64,000 nt of DNA, from the NCBI GenBank assembly GCA_020852865.1, contig JADYZZ010000032.1:1-64000 (forward strand), written 5' to 3'. Of the stretch, positions 34,977 through 42,517 are shown piece after piece (position 1 is the first letter of the stretch; every line of letters begins with the position of its first letter). A program made the translations under genes and the position numbers. Source of the DNA: Rubrivivax sp. (GTDB lineage: Bacteria; Pseudomonadota; Gammaproteobacteria; Burkholderiales; Burkholderiaceae_C). The notes under the pieces are model-generated. The model was not told the DNA's origin. It saw nothing but the letters and a program-made list of their open reading frames with translations, and made no database searches.

Positions 34977-36757
34977 CCATGCCGCTCACGCTCGACCGAC
35001 TCAACGCCGCCGGGCGCGACGAATTCAGCGCGCTGCTCGAGGGCACCTACGAGCATTCGCCCTGGATCGCCGCCGCGGCCTGGCAGGCGCGCCCCTTCGC
35101 CACGCGCGCCGCGCTCGAGCGCGCGCTCGTCGTCGCCGTGCGCGAGGCCGGCCGCGAGGCGCAGCTCGTCCTCATCCGCGCCCACCCCGAACTGGCCGGC
35201 AAGGCGATGGTGGCCAAGACGCTCACGGCCGAATCGACGCGCGAGCAGGGCAAGGCCGGGCTCACCGAGTGCACGCCCGAGGAGTTCGAGCGCATCCAGC
35301 GCCTGAACGCCGAGTACAACGCCAAGTTCGGCTTTCCCTTCATCCTCGCCGTGCGCGGGCCGCGCGGCGCCGGCCTGGCCAAGGCGCAGATCATCGCCGC
35401 CTTCGAGCGCCGCCTGGGCCATCACCCCGACTTCGAGTTCGCCGAAGCGCTGCGCAACATCCACCGCATCGCGCAGATCCGGCTCGACGACAAGTTCGGC
35501 ACCGAGCCCGCGCTCGGCCACCGGGTCTGGGACTGGGCCGAGCGGCTGGCGGCGCACAGCGAGCCGCCCTACGCCGAGCGCGGCGAACTGACGGTGACCT
35601 ACCTGAGCGATGCCCACCGCGCCGTCGGGCAGCGCCTGGCGCACTGGATGCGCGCCGACTGCGGCTTCGACGAGGTCGAGATCGACGCCGTCGGCAACGT
35701 GGTCGGCATCTACCACGGCAGCGACCGCCAGGCGCGGCGCCTGCTGACCGGCAGCCACTACGACACCGTGCGCAACGCCGGCAAGTACGACGGGCGGCTG
35801 GGCATCCTGGTGCCCATGGCCTGCGTGCGCGAGCTTTCCCGCGCCGGTCGGCGCCTGCCCTTCGGGCTCGAGGTGATCGGCTTCGCCGAGGAGGAAGGTC
35901 AGCGCTACCCGGCGGTGTTCCTCGGCTCGGGCGCCCTCACCGGCCACTTCGACCCGGCCTGGCTCGAGCAGCGCGACGCCGAGGGCGTGACGATGCGCCA
36001 GGCGATGGAGCAAGCCGGCCTGTGCGTGGCCGACATTCCCAGGCTCACGCGCGACGCCGCGCGCTACCTCGGCTTCGTCGAGGTGCACATCGAGCAGGGC
36101 CCGGTGCTCGCCGAGCTCGACCTGCCGCTGGGCGTCGTCAGCTCGATCAACGGCAGCGTGCGTTACCTGGGCGAAGTGCTCGGCATGGCCAGCCACGCCG
36201 GCACGACGCCGATGGGCCGGCGCCGTGACGCCGCCGCCGCGGTGGCCGAGCTGCTGCTCTATGTCGAGCGGCGCGGCGCCGCGGTGCCCGACCTCGTGGC
36301 CACGGTCGGCGTCCTCGAGGTGCCCGACGGCTCGATCAACGTCGTGCCCGGGCGCTGCCGCTTCAGCCTGGACATCCGCGCCAGCGCCGACGCGGTGCGC
36401 GACGCCTGCGCGCGCGACGTGCAGGCCGAGCTCGAGGCGATCTGCGCGCGCCGCGGCCTCACCGCGCACCTGGAAGAAACGATGCGCGCCGCGGCCGCGC
36501 CCTGCGCGCCCGAATGGCGCGCGCGCTGGGAGCGTGCCGTCGCCGCGCTCGGCCTGCCGGTGCACCGCATGCCCAGCGGCGCCGGCCACGACGCAATGAA
36601 GATGCACGCTCTGCTGCCGCAGGCGATGCTGTTCACGCGCGGCGAGAACGCCGGCATCAGCCACAACCCGCTCGAATCCACCCACAGCCACGACATGGAG
36701 CTCGCGGTGCGGGCGATGCAGTCGCTGCTCGATCAACTGGCCAGCGAGACACCATGA
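34973..36757 (+). CDS. Bifunctional OHCU decarboxylase / allantoate amidohydrolase
   Basis: 594 residues, two enzymes in one chain. Residues 1 to about 165 are OHCU decarboxylase (UraD), with LIRAHPELAGKAM carrying the catalytic His, then TAESTREQGKAGL, FPFILAVRG and the C-terminal RIAQIRLDDKFG. From about residue 175 an M20-type allantoate amidohydrolase follows: LLTGSHYDTVRNAGKYDGRLG (metal His and Asp), GFAEEEGQRYP (Glu), FVEVHIEQGPVLAEL and ISHNPLESTHSHDME. Start chosen at ATG 34973, which overlaps the puuE stop (ATGA); GTG 34967 and ATG 34979 are alternatives. The fusion joins non-consecutive steps, since allantoinase PuuE works between them. Confidence 0.93.
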   Translation: MTMPLTLDRLNAAGRDEFSALLEGTYEHSPWIAAAAWQARPFATRAALERALVVAVREAGREAQLVLIRAHPELAGKAMVAKTLTAESTREQGKAGLTECTPEEFERIQRLNAEYNAKFGFPFILAVRGPRGAGLAKAQIIAAFERRLGHHPDFEFAEALRNIHRIAQIRLDDKFGTEPALGHRVWDWAERLAAHSEPPYAERGELTVTYLSDAHRAVGQRLAHWMRADCGFDEVEIDAVGNVVGIYHGSDRQARRLLTGSHYDTVRNAGKYDGRLGILVPMACVRELSRAGRRLPFGLEVIGFAEEEGQRYPAVFLGSGALTGHFDPAWLEQRDAEGVTMRQAMEQAGLCVADIPRLTRDAARYLGFVEVHIEQGPVLAELDLPLGVVSSINGSVRYLGEVLGMASHAGTTPMGRRRDAAAAVAELLLYVERRGAAVPDLVATVGVLEVPDGSINVVPGRCRFSLDIRASADAVRDACARDVQAELEAICARRGLTAHLEETMRAAAAPCAPEWRARWERAVAALGLPVHRMPSGAGHDAMKMHALLPQAMLFTRGENAGISHNPLESTHSHDMELAVRAMQSLLDQLASETP

Positions 36758-37992
36758 GCAAGCACGACACCTACGCCGCGCTCGACGACTTCGTCGACGC
36801 CCACTTCGACGAACAGGTGCGCTTCGTGCAGGAGCTGGTGCGCGTGCCCACCGACACGCCGCCGGGCGACAACACGCCGCACGCCCGGCGCACGCGCGAG
36901 CTGCTCGCCGCGTTCGGTTTCGAGGCGCAGGCGCACGAGGTGCCGGCGGCGCTGGTGCACGACTACGGCCTGCAGTCGCTCACCAACCTGGTCGTGCAGC
37001 GGCGCTACGGCCCGCTCGGGCGCATCGTCGCGCTCAACGCGCATGGCGACGTGGTGCCGCCCGGCGAAGGCTGGAGCCACGATCCCTACGGCGGCGTCAT
37101 CGTCGACGGCAAGCTGTACGGGCGGGCGGCGGCGGTGAGCAAGTGCGACTTCTCCACCTTCGCCTTCGCGACGCGCGCGCTCGAGGCGGCCGGCCGGCCG
37201 CGGGCCGGCGGCATCGACCTGCTCTTCACCTACGACGAGGAGTACGGCGGCCTGCTCGGCCCCGGCTGGCTGCTCGAGCAGGGTCTCACGCGGCCCGATC
37301 TCGAGATCGCCGCCGGCTTCAGCTACCAGGTCGTGACCGCGCACAACGGCTGCCTGCAGCTCGAAGCCGCCGTGCACGGCAAGATGGGGCATGCCGCGGT
37401 GCCGCACACCGCGGTCGACGCGCTGCAGGCGGCCAACCGCGTGCTGAGCGCGCTGTACGAGGAGAACCGCCGCCTCGAGCAGCACCGAAGCGCGGTCAAG
37501 GGCATCAGCCACGGCTACGTCAACGTCGGCCAGATCGCCGGCGGCACGAACACCAACGTCGTGCCGGGCAAGGTCGTGCTGAAGATCGACCGGCGCATGA
37601 TCCCCGAGGAGGACCCCGCGCAGGTCGAGGCCGCGCTGCGCGCGCTCATCGAGCGCGCGGCGACCGGCCTGCCCGGCGTGCGCGTCGAGATCCGGCGCCT
37701 GCTGCTGGCCCATGCGATGAAGCCGCTGCCCGGCAACCGGCCGCTGGTCGAGGCGCTGTGCCGGCACGCCAGCGCCGTCTTCGGCGAACCGGTCGAGGCC
37801 TGGGGCACGCCGCTGTACACCGACGCGCGCCTGTTCAGCGAGCGCGGCATCCCGGCCGTGATCTACGGCGCCGGCCCGCGCACCGTGCTCGAATCGAACG
37901 CCAAACGCGCCGACGAGCACATCGTGCTCGAGGACCTGCGCCGCGCGACCAAGGTGGTGGCGCGCACGCTGGCCGATCTGCTGGGCGGCTGA
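36754..37992 (+). CDS. M20 family metallohydrolase (ArgE/DapE-like)
   Basis: 412 residues. Starts with a four-base overlap (ATGA) on the fusion gene, so it belongs to the purine operon. Metal sites are visible in LNAHGDVVPPGEGWSHDPYGG (His, Asp), the linker KLYGRAAAVSKCDFSTFAFATRALE (bridging Asp), FTYDEEYGGLLGPGWLL (catalytic Glu pair) and ISHGYVNVGQIAGGTNTNVVPGKV in the lid. The normal GxGAxDMKG is GRAAAVSKCDF, which marks a subgroup. It could hydrolyse ureidoglycolate or another N-acyl/carbamoyl intermediate left after allantoate; this is inferred from operon membership. Confidence 0.85.
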   Translation: MSKHDTYAALDDFVDAHFDEQVRFVQELVRVPTDTPPGDNTPHARRTRELLAAFGFEAQAHEVPAALVHDYGLQSLTNLVVQRRYGPLGRIVALNAHGDVVPPGEGWSHDPYGGVIVDGKLYGRAAAVSKCDFSTFAFATRALEAAGRPRAGGIDLLFTYDEEYGGLLGPGWLLEQGLTRPDLEIAAGFSYQVVTAHNGCLQLEAAVHGKMGHAAVPHTAVDALQAANRVLSALYEENRRLEQHRSAVKGISHGYVNVGQIAGGTNTNVVPGKVVLKIDRRMIPEEDPAQVEAALRALIERAATGLPGVRVEIRRLLLAHAMKPLPGNRPLVEALCRHASAVFGEPVEAWGTPLYTDARLFSERGIPAVIYGAGPRTVLESNAKRADEHIVLEDLRRATKVVARTLADLLGG

Positions 37993-38003
37993 AGACGCGC
38001 GCG

Positions 38004-38031
38004 GCGGCCGCCCCGGGTTGGCGGCGGCCGC
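38004..38031. terminator. Hairpin between convergent M20 and pcp genes
   Basis: GCGGCCGCC at 38004-38012 and GGCGGCCGC at 38023-38031 are perfect inverted repeats of nine bases with a ten-base loop, lying in the 84-base gap between two genes that end towards each other. There is no U-tract, so if it terminates it does so in both directions without a classic tail. Confidence 0.35.
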
Positions 38032-38076
38032 GGCGATCCGATTGTCGAGGCCCGGGCGCGCGCGCCGGCGCAGCGA

Positions 38077-38703
38077 TCAGTCGACGCTGCCGCCGGCGGC
38101 GGGCAGATCCTGCGCGACGCCGAGCGCGACTTCGAGCGCGATGCGGACCGCCTCCTCCTGGCGCGCGGCCGCCGCATCCGCCGGCACCGGCAGATGCACG
38201 AAGCCGGCGCGCACCGTGCGGCGCCGGCGCAGCGCGTGCATCAACGCGTAGAAGACATGGTTGCACACGAAGGTGCCGGCGCTGTGCGACACCTCGGCTG
38301 CGAAGCCGGCCTCGCGCAATGCGGCGACGATGGCCTTGATCGGCAGGCGCGCGAAGTACGCCGCCGGTCCGCCCGCCACGATCGGGCAGTCGATCGGCTG
38401 CCGGCCGGCGTTGTCGGCGATGCGCGCATCGTCGACATTGATCGCCACGCGCTCGACGCGGATCGCCGCGCGCGCCGGCGCGGCGCCGAGCGCCAGCACG
38501 AGGCGCGGGCGCAGCGCCGCGAGCGTCGCCTCGAGCTGCCGGCGCGAGAGCTCGAACACCGTCGGCAGCACGAGCGCATGAACGCGGCTGCCCTGCACCG
38601 ACTGCCCGGCCAGCGCCTGGGCGACGCGGCGCGAGGGGTTCGCCGGCACGCCTTCGAAGGCGTCGAAGCCGGTCAGCAGGATGGGCGCCTTCAGCGCGGC
38701 CAT
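38077..38703 (-). CDS. pcp: Pyroglutamyl-peptidase I (C15)
   Basis: 208 residues. Cysteine peptidase removing N-terminal pyroglutamate. The catalytic triad is visible: Glu in VERVAINVDDARIADNAG, Cys in HSAGTFVCNHVFYALMH and His in RAGFVHLPVPAD. The N-terminus ILLTGFDAFEGVPANPSRRV is the family signature (GF-PF-G type). Start at 38703 overlaps the hoxW stop region by 13 bases. The free pyroglutamate could be used by the 5-oxoprolinase encoded upstream of the hydrogenase genes. Confidence 0.9.
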   Translation of the reverse strand: MAALKAPILLTGFDAFEGVPANPSRRVAQALAGQSVQGSRVHALVLPTVFELSRRQLEATLAALRPRLVLALGAAPARAAIRVERVAINVDDARIADNAGRQPIDCPIVAGGPAAYFARLPIKAIVAALREAGFAAEVSHSAGTFVCNHVFYALMHALRRRRTVRAGFVHLPVPADAAAARQEEAVRIALEVALGVAQDLPAAGGSVD

Positions 38704-39320
38704 GGTGCGCCCGGTGCGGCCGCGCCCGGTTCGCGCGCGGCGCGCGCAGGGGCACACCCGGCCTCATCCGCCCCCTCGGGCAGCGCGCCGGGCGACGGCT
38801 GCGCCCCGGGGATGCCGGAACGAGGGCGCGGCCATCGCCGCGCAGCACCCGACGGGTTGCGGCGGCAGGCAAGCCAGGCGCCCGCCAGCGCCTGCGCCCG
38901 CGCCAGCCGCAACCGGGCCGTCGCACTGAGCGGCGCCCCGAGCTCGAAGCACTCGCCTGCGATCGACAGCAGCCAGGCCGGCGGCGGCGGCACGTCGAGC
39001 ACACGCACGCACAGCTCGAGCAGCGCCGCCGGCGCCATTGCGTGGGTGAACGCGCCGGGCCGCTGCGCGCCCGGCGACGGCACCAGCGGCGCGAGCGCTG
39101 CCGCTGCCGCGCCGCGCCGCGCCGCGTCGACGAACAGCACGGCACGCCGCCCGACGAGCGCCAGCGCGTCCTCGATCTGCAGCTGATAGGCCTCGAGCAG
39201 CTCGACTTCGCCGCCGTCGAACCAGCCCGCGTCGCGCAGCGCGGCGGCAAGCGCCGGGCCGAGCGCGTCGTCGCCGCGGCTGGCGTTGCCGATCGCGACG
39301 ACGAGCAGCGGCGCCGTCAT
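38691..39320 (-). CDS. hoxW: [NiFe] hydrogenase maturation protease
   Basis: 209 residues. Endopeptidase that removes the C-terminal extension of the hydrogenase large subunit after nickel insertion. The N-terminus LLVVAIGNASRGDDALGPALAAALRDAG holds the conserved GN-x-RGDDALG, and VLFVDAARRG and FTHAMAPAALLEL supply the other Ni-sensing Asp and His. The core covers about 155 residues; the last 55 (ending PGAAAPGAPWPR) are Pro/Arg-rich and extend into pcp, longer than usual. The start overlaps the hoxH stop by four bases (ATGA). Confidence 0.87.
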   Translation of the reverse strand: MTAPLLVVAIGNASRGDDALGPALAAALRDAGWFDGGEVELLEAYQLQIEDALALVGRRAVLFVDAARRGAAAAALAPLVPSPGAQRPGAFTHAMAPAALLELCVRVLDVPPPPAWLLSIAGECFELGAPLSATARLRLARAQALAGAWLACRRNPSGAARRWPRPRSGIPGAQPSPGALPEGADEAGCAPARAAREPGAAAPGAPWPR

Positions 39321-40870
39321 CGCCGGCTTCGGGCGTCGGCGCCCGGTTCGGCCGGCGCGGCGACGTCGGCCGCGGCCGCAGCGCGGCCGCCGGCGCGCAC
39401 GATATGCCCGTCGCCGTCGCGCCGCAGCCGCTCGCGCGTGCGGCCGTCGGCACCTGCCAGCACCACCTCGAGCGGCATCGCACCCAGCGCGTGCGTGGCG
39501 CACGACAGGCAGGGATCGAAGGCGCGGATCGCCACCTCGATGCGGTTGAGCAGGCCCTCGTCGAGCGCGCGACCGTCGAAGTACTCGTCGGCCACGGCGC
39601 GCACCGCCTCGTGCATCGCCTGGTTGTTGTGCGTGGTGCTGACGATGAGGTTGCACCAGCGCACGAGGTCGTCCTCGCCGATGCGGTAGTGGTGGATCAG
39701 CGTGCCGCGCGGCGCCTCGATCACGCCCACGCCCTCGCCGGGGCGGGCGGCGGCGAGCGGCGCCGTCAGCGCGCCGCCGACGAGCGCCTCGTCGGCCAGC
39801 AGCGCTCCGATCACCTCGGCCGCGTGCAGCATCTCGATCATGCGCGCGTGGTGCGTGGCCAGCGCGCCGTGATGCAGCATGCCGCCGGCGACGAAGGCGC
39901 GCCGCCGCGCCTCGGCGCGCGGCGTGGCGATGCGTTCGCAGTTCTGCACGCGCGCCAGCGGCCCGACGCGGTACCAGCCGGCGTCTTCGCCGAAGGCGCG
40001 CAGGTAGGGGAACTTCATGTACGACCAGGGCTTCACCGCCTCGTCGATCAGCTCGAGGTAGCGCGCCGGGTCGACGCCATCGAAGCCGATGCGGCCCTCG
40101 GCGTCGCGATGGCGCAGCCGGCCGTCGTAGAGCTCGAGCGCGCCGTCGGGCGCCACCAGCGACAGCATGCCGGTCTCGACGCGGCCGAAGCGCTCGTGCA
40201 GCAGCGGATCGGCCCCGCGCATCCGCTCGATCAGATCGACCGCCTCCTCGCACCAGTCGAGCACCTGCGGCAGCTCGGCGGCGAGCGCGTCGCGCTCGGC
40301 CGGCGTCGGGCAGCGGTTCACGCCGCCGGGCACCGAGCCGGTGCCGTGCACGCGCTTGCCGGCGCTCACGCGGATGATCTCCTGGCCGAAGCGGCGCAGC
40401 AGCACACCCCGGCGCGCCACTTCCGGGTGGGCGGCGGCCAGCGCCAGCACGTTGCGCCGCGCCGGCTCGGCGTCGAACCCGAACAGCAGGTCGGGCGCGG
40501 CGAGGTAGTAGAAATGCAGCGCATGCGACTGCAGGATCTGCCCGTAATGCATGAGCCGCCGCACGAGCTGCGCCGTGCGCGGCAGCGCGCCGATGCCCAG
40601 TGCTGCATCGAGCGCCTTGCTCGCCGCCAGGTGGTGCGAAACCGGGCAGATGCCGCACAGGCGCTGCACCATCACCGGCACTTCCCAGTAGGGCCGGCCG
40701 ACGATGAAGGCCTCGAAGCCGCGGAACTCGACGATGTGCAGCCGGGCCTGGCGCACGCGGTTGGCCGCGTCGAGCAGCAGCGTCACCTTGCCGTGGCCCT
40801 CGACGCGCGACAGCGGGTCGATGGCGACGCGGCGCAGCCGCTCGGGTTCGCGCTGCAGGCCTTCGTCCAT
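39317..40870 (-). CDS. hoxH: NAD-reducing hydrogenase large subunit HoxH
   Basis: 517 residues, the [NiFe] catalytic subunit of the soluble bidirectional hydrogenase. Nickel-ligand motifs are RLCGICPVSHH near residues 69-79 (L1) and DPCLSCATH near the C-terminus (L2). RVEGHGKVTL and HGTGSVPGGVNRCP are HoxH-typical. Processing by HoxW is expected after the His of the L2 motif; about 57 residues follow it, roughly twice the usual tail, ending in an Ala/Pro/Arg-rich run. The start ATG shares its A with the hoxY stop (TGATG). Confidence 0.95.
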   Translation of the reverse strand: MDEGLQREPERLRRVAIDPLSRVEGHGKVTLLLDAANRVRQARLHIVEFRGFEAFIVGRPYWEVPVMVQRLCGICPVSHHLAASKALDAALGIGALPRTAQLVRRLMHYGQILQSHALHFYYLAAPDLLFGFDAEPARRNVLALAAAHPEVARRGVLLRRFGQEIIRVSAGKRVHGTGSVPGGVNRCPTPAERDALAAELPQVLDWCEEAVDLIERMRGADPLLHERFGRVETGMLSLVAPDGALELYDGRLRHRDAEGRIGFDGVDPARYLELIDEAVKPWSYMKFPYLRAFGEDAGWYRVGPLARVQNCERIATPRAEARRRAFVAGGMLHHGALATHHARMIEMLHAAEVIGALLADEALVGGALTAPLAAARPGEGVGVIEAPRGTLIHHYRIGEDDLVRWCNLIVSTTHNNQAMHEAVRAVADEYFDGRALDEGLLNRIEVAIRAFDPCLSCATHALGAMPLEVVLAGADGRTRERLRRDGDGHIVRAGGRAAAAADVAAPAEPGADARSRR

Positions 40871-41451
40871 CAGTCGTAGCGGATCGCGTCGCGCCCGAGC
40901 GCGGGCCGGCGGCCCGCGAGCAGCGCGCTCACGACGGCCCAGATGGCATCGGCGCCGGGCGGGCAGCCGGGCAGGAAGTGATCGACCTGCACGAGCTCGT
41001 GGATCGGGTGCACGTGCGCCAGCGGCAGCGGCAGCTCGGGGTCGTCGGGCACGCGCGGGCCCGGCGCCAGGCCCGGCCGCCGCGTGTACACGTCCTGCAG
41101 CAGCTCGCCCACGTCCAGCGCGTTGCGCTGCGCCGGCAGGCCGCCGTTGACGGCGCAGGCGCCCACCGCCACCAGCACGCGGCAGTGGCGGCGCAACGCG
41201 CGCAGCACATGCACGTTCTCGGCGTTGCACAGGCCGCCTTCGACGAGGCCGATGTCGCAGGGCCCGCAGCGCTTGATGTCGGTGAGCGGGCTGCGGTCCA
41301 AGCGCACCACCTCGGCCAGCGCGAACAGGCGCTCGTCGATGTCGAGCAAGGACATGTGGCAGCCGAAGCAGCCGGCCAGCGACACGGTGGCCACACGCGG
41401 CCGAGGCGCGTCGTCGCGCCCGGGTGCGGCCTCGGGTTGCCCGCGCCTCAC
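40870..41451 (-). CDS. hoxY: NAD-reducing hydrogenase small subunit HoxY
   Basis: 193 residues. Small subunit with the proximal Fe-S cluster; ligands are in LAGCFGCHMSLLD, RCGPCDIGLVEGGLCNAENV, VAVGACAVNGGLPA and FLPGCPPGAD. The start is GTG 41451, overlapping the hoxU stop (GTGA); there is no suitable ATG. The N-terminus has about 20 extra residues (RRGQPEAAPGRDDAPRPRV) before the conserved core. Together with HoxH it forms the hydrogen-activating half of the enzyme. Confidence 0.93.
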   Translation of the reverse strand: MRRGQPEAAPGRDDAPRPRVATVSLAGCFGCHMSLLDIDERLFALAEVVRLDRSPLTDIKRCGPCDIGLVEGGLCNAENVHVLRALRRHCRVLVAVGACAVNGGLPAQRNALDVGELLQDVYTRRPGLAPGPRVPDDPELPLPLAHVHPIHELVQVDHFLPGCPPGADAIWAVVSALLAGRRPALGRDAIRYD

Positions 41452-42221
41452 GTGCGCTCCTGCGCGCGCGGCGACGCCGCCGCGGGCGAAACCGGCGCCG
41501 CCGCCGCAGGCGCTGCCGGCGCCGCTGCCGCCGGCGCCGAGACCGGCGCGAGGTCGTAGCGCCGCGCGCCGATCGGCACCGCGAAGCCGCGGCGCTTGGG
41601 CAGGATCGCTCCCACCGGGCAGACCTGGGCGGCGAAATCGCCCGCGGCGAAGCGGCTCGCGCCCAGCAGCCCGCTCGGCGCGTCGACGATGAGGTGGCAG
41701 CCGATGCCGTGGCCGCCGATGGCGAACACGTCCTTGCGGTCGACCTCGTGGCTGGCACGCACGCACAGCTTGCACAGGATGCAGCGGTTGAGGTCGAGCC
41801 AGCAGTCGGGGTGGCTCGCGTCCACCGGCCGGCGCGGGTGGAACTCCTCGAACTGCGGCCCGAGCATGCCGAGTTCGTAGGCGGTGGCCTGCAGCAGGCA
41901 GGCGCCGCTCTTCTCGCAGCTCGGGCAGAAATGATTGCCTTCGACGAACAGCATCTGCAGCAGCAACAGGCGACGGGCGTCGAGCTCGGGCGTGCGGTTG
42001 CGCACCTCGAGCCCGGGCTGCGCCGGCGTCGTGCAGGCGGCGGCGAAGTGCCCGTCGAGCTGCACCACGCACAGGCGGCAGGCTCCGCTCTGGCCGAGCC
42101 GCTCGTGCCAGCACAGGTGCGGGATGTAGTGCCCGGCGCGCCGCGCGGCCTGCATGATCGTCTCGCCCTCGACGAAGGCGACGGCGGCGCCGTCGAGCGT
42201 GAAGCTCGCGCCGGCGCTCAC
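41448..42221 (-). CDS. hoxU: NAD-reducing hydrogenase diaphorase small subunit HoxU
   Basis: 257 residues, homologous to the N-terminal part of NuoG. Fe-S ligands are in CWHERLGQSGACRLCVVQL (2Fe-2S), HFCPSCEKSGACLLQ and the ferredoxin-like CILCKLCVRASHE and CPVGAILPKR. The C-terminal 40 residues are an Ala/Pro-rich tail beyond the usual length of about 235. The start is GTG 42221 (peptide MSAGASFTLDG), directly after the fourth 74-nt module, whose mini-ORF stop overlaps this GTG. Confidence 0.93.
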   Translation of the reverse strand: MSAGASFTLDGAAVAFVEGETIMQAARRAGHYIPHLCWHERLGQSGACRLCVVQLDGHFAAACTTPAQPGLEVRNRTPELDARRLLLLQMLFVEGNHFCPSCEKSGACLLQATAYELGMLGPQFEEFHPRRPVDASHPDCWLDLNRCILCKLCVRASHEVDRKDVFAIGGHGIGCHLIVDAPSGLLGASRFAAGDFAAQVCPVGAILPKRRGFAVPIGARRYDLAPVSAPAAAAPAAPAAAAPVSPAAASPRAQERT

Positions 42222-42517
42222 CTTGCCCCCTGGGCGCTGCGCGCCGTCCCCCCGAGGGGGAACGAGCGCCTTCGGAGCGGCCGTGCGGCGCTCATGCCGC
42301 CCCCTGGGCGCTGCGCGCCGTCCCCCCGTGGGGGAACGAGCGCCTTCGGAGCGGCCGTGCGGCGCTCACCTTGCCCCCTGGGCGCTGCGCGCCGTCCCCC
42401 CGTGGGGGAACGAGCGCCTTCGGAGCGGCCGTGCGGCGCTCACCTTGCCCCCTGGGCGCTGCGCGCCGTCCCCCCGAGGGGGAACGAGCGCCTTCGGAGC
42501 GGCCGTGCGGCGCTCAT
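42222..42517 (-). repeat. Four tandem 74-nt intercistronic modules between hoxF and hoxU
   Basis: Exactly 4 x 74 bases: 42444-42517, 42370-42443, 42296-42369 and 42222-42295. The units differ at only a few positions (ATG or GTG start, CTC or CAC in the middle, CAAG or CGGC end). In transcript sense each begins (A/G)TGAGCGCC, contains GAGCGCC/GGCGCTC and CCCCC...GGGGG inverted repeats and ends in CAGGGGG shortly before the next start. Each encodes a 25-residue peptide (MSAARPLRRRSFP-L/H-GGTARSAQGA...), with stops overlapping the following start: mini-ORFs at 42440-42517, 42366-42443, 42292-42369 and 42218-42295. The hoxF stop overlaps the first unit (ATGA), and the last mini-ORF stop overlaps the hoxU GTG. 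A fifth copy lies at 33937-34010. Confidence 0.93.

Noticed and set aside
42222-42517. The four regular repeats as a CRISPR array
   Set aside because: Units are directly tandem with no unique spacers, lie between two subunits of one enzyme and contain an open frame; no cas genes are present.
42222-42517. Assembly error producing an artificial tandem repeat
   Set aside because: The units differ at several positions (ATG/GTG, CTC/CAC, CAAG/CGGC), and a diverged fifth copy lies 8 kb away, so a simple collapse or duplication artefact is unlikely.
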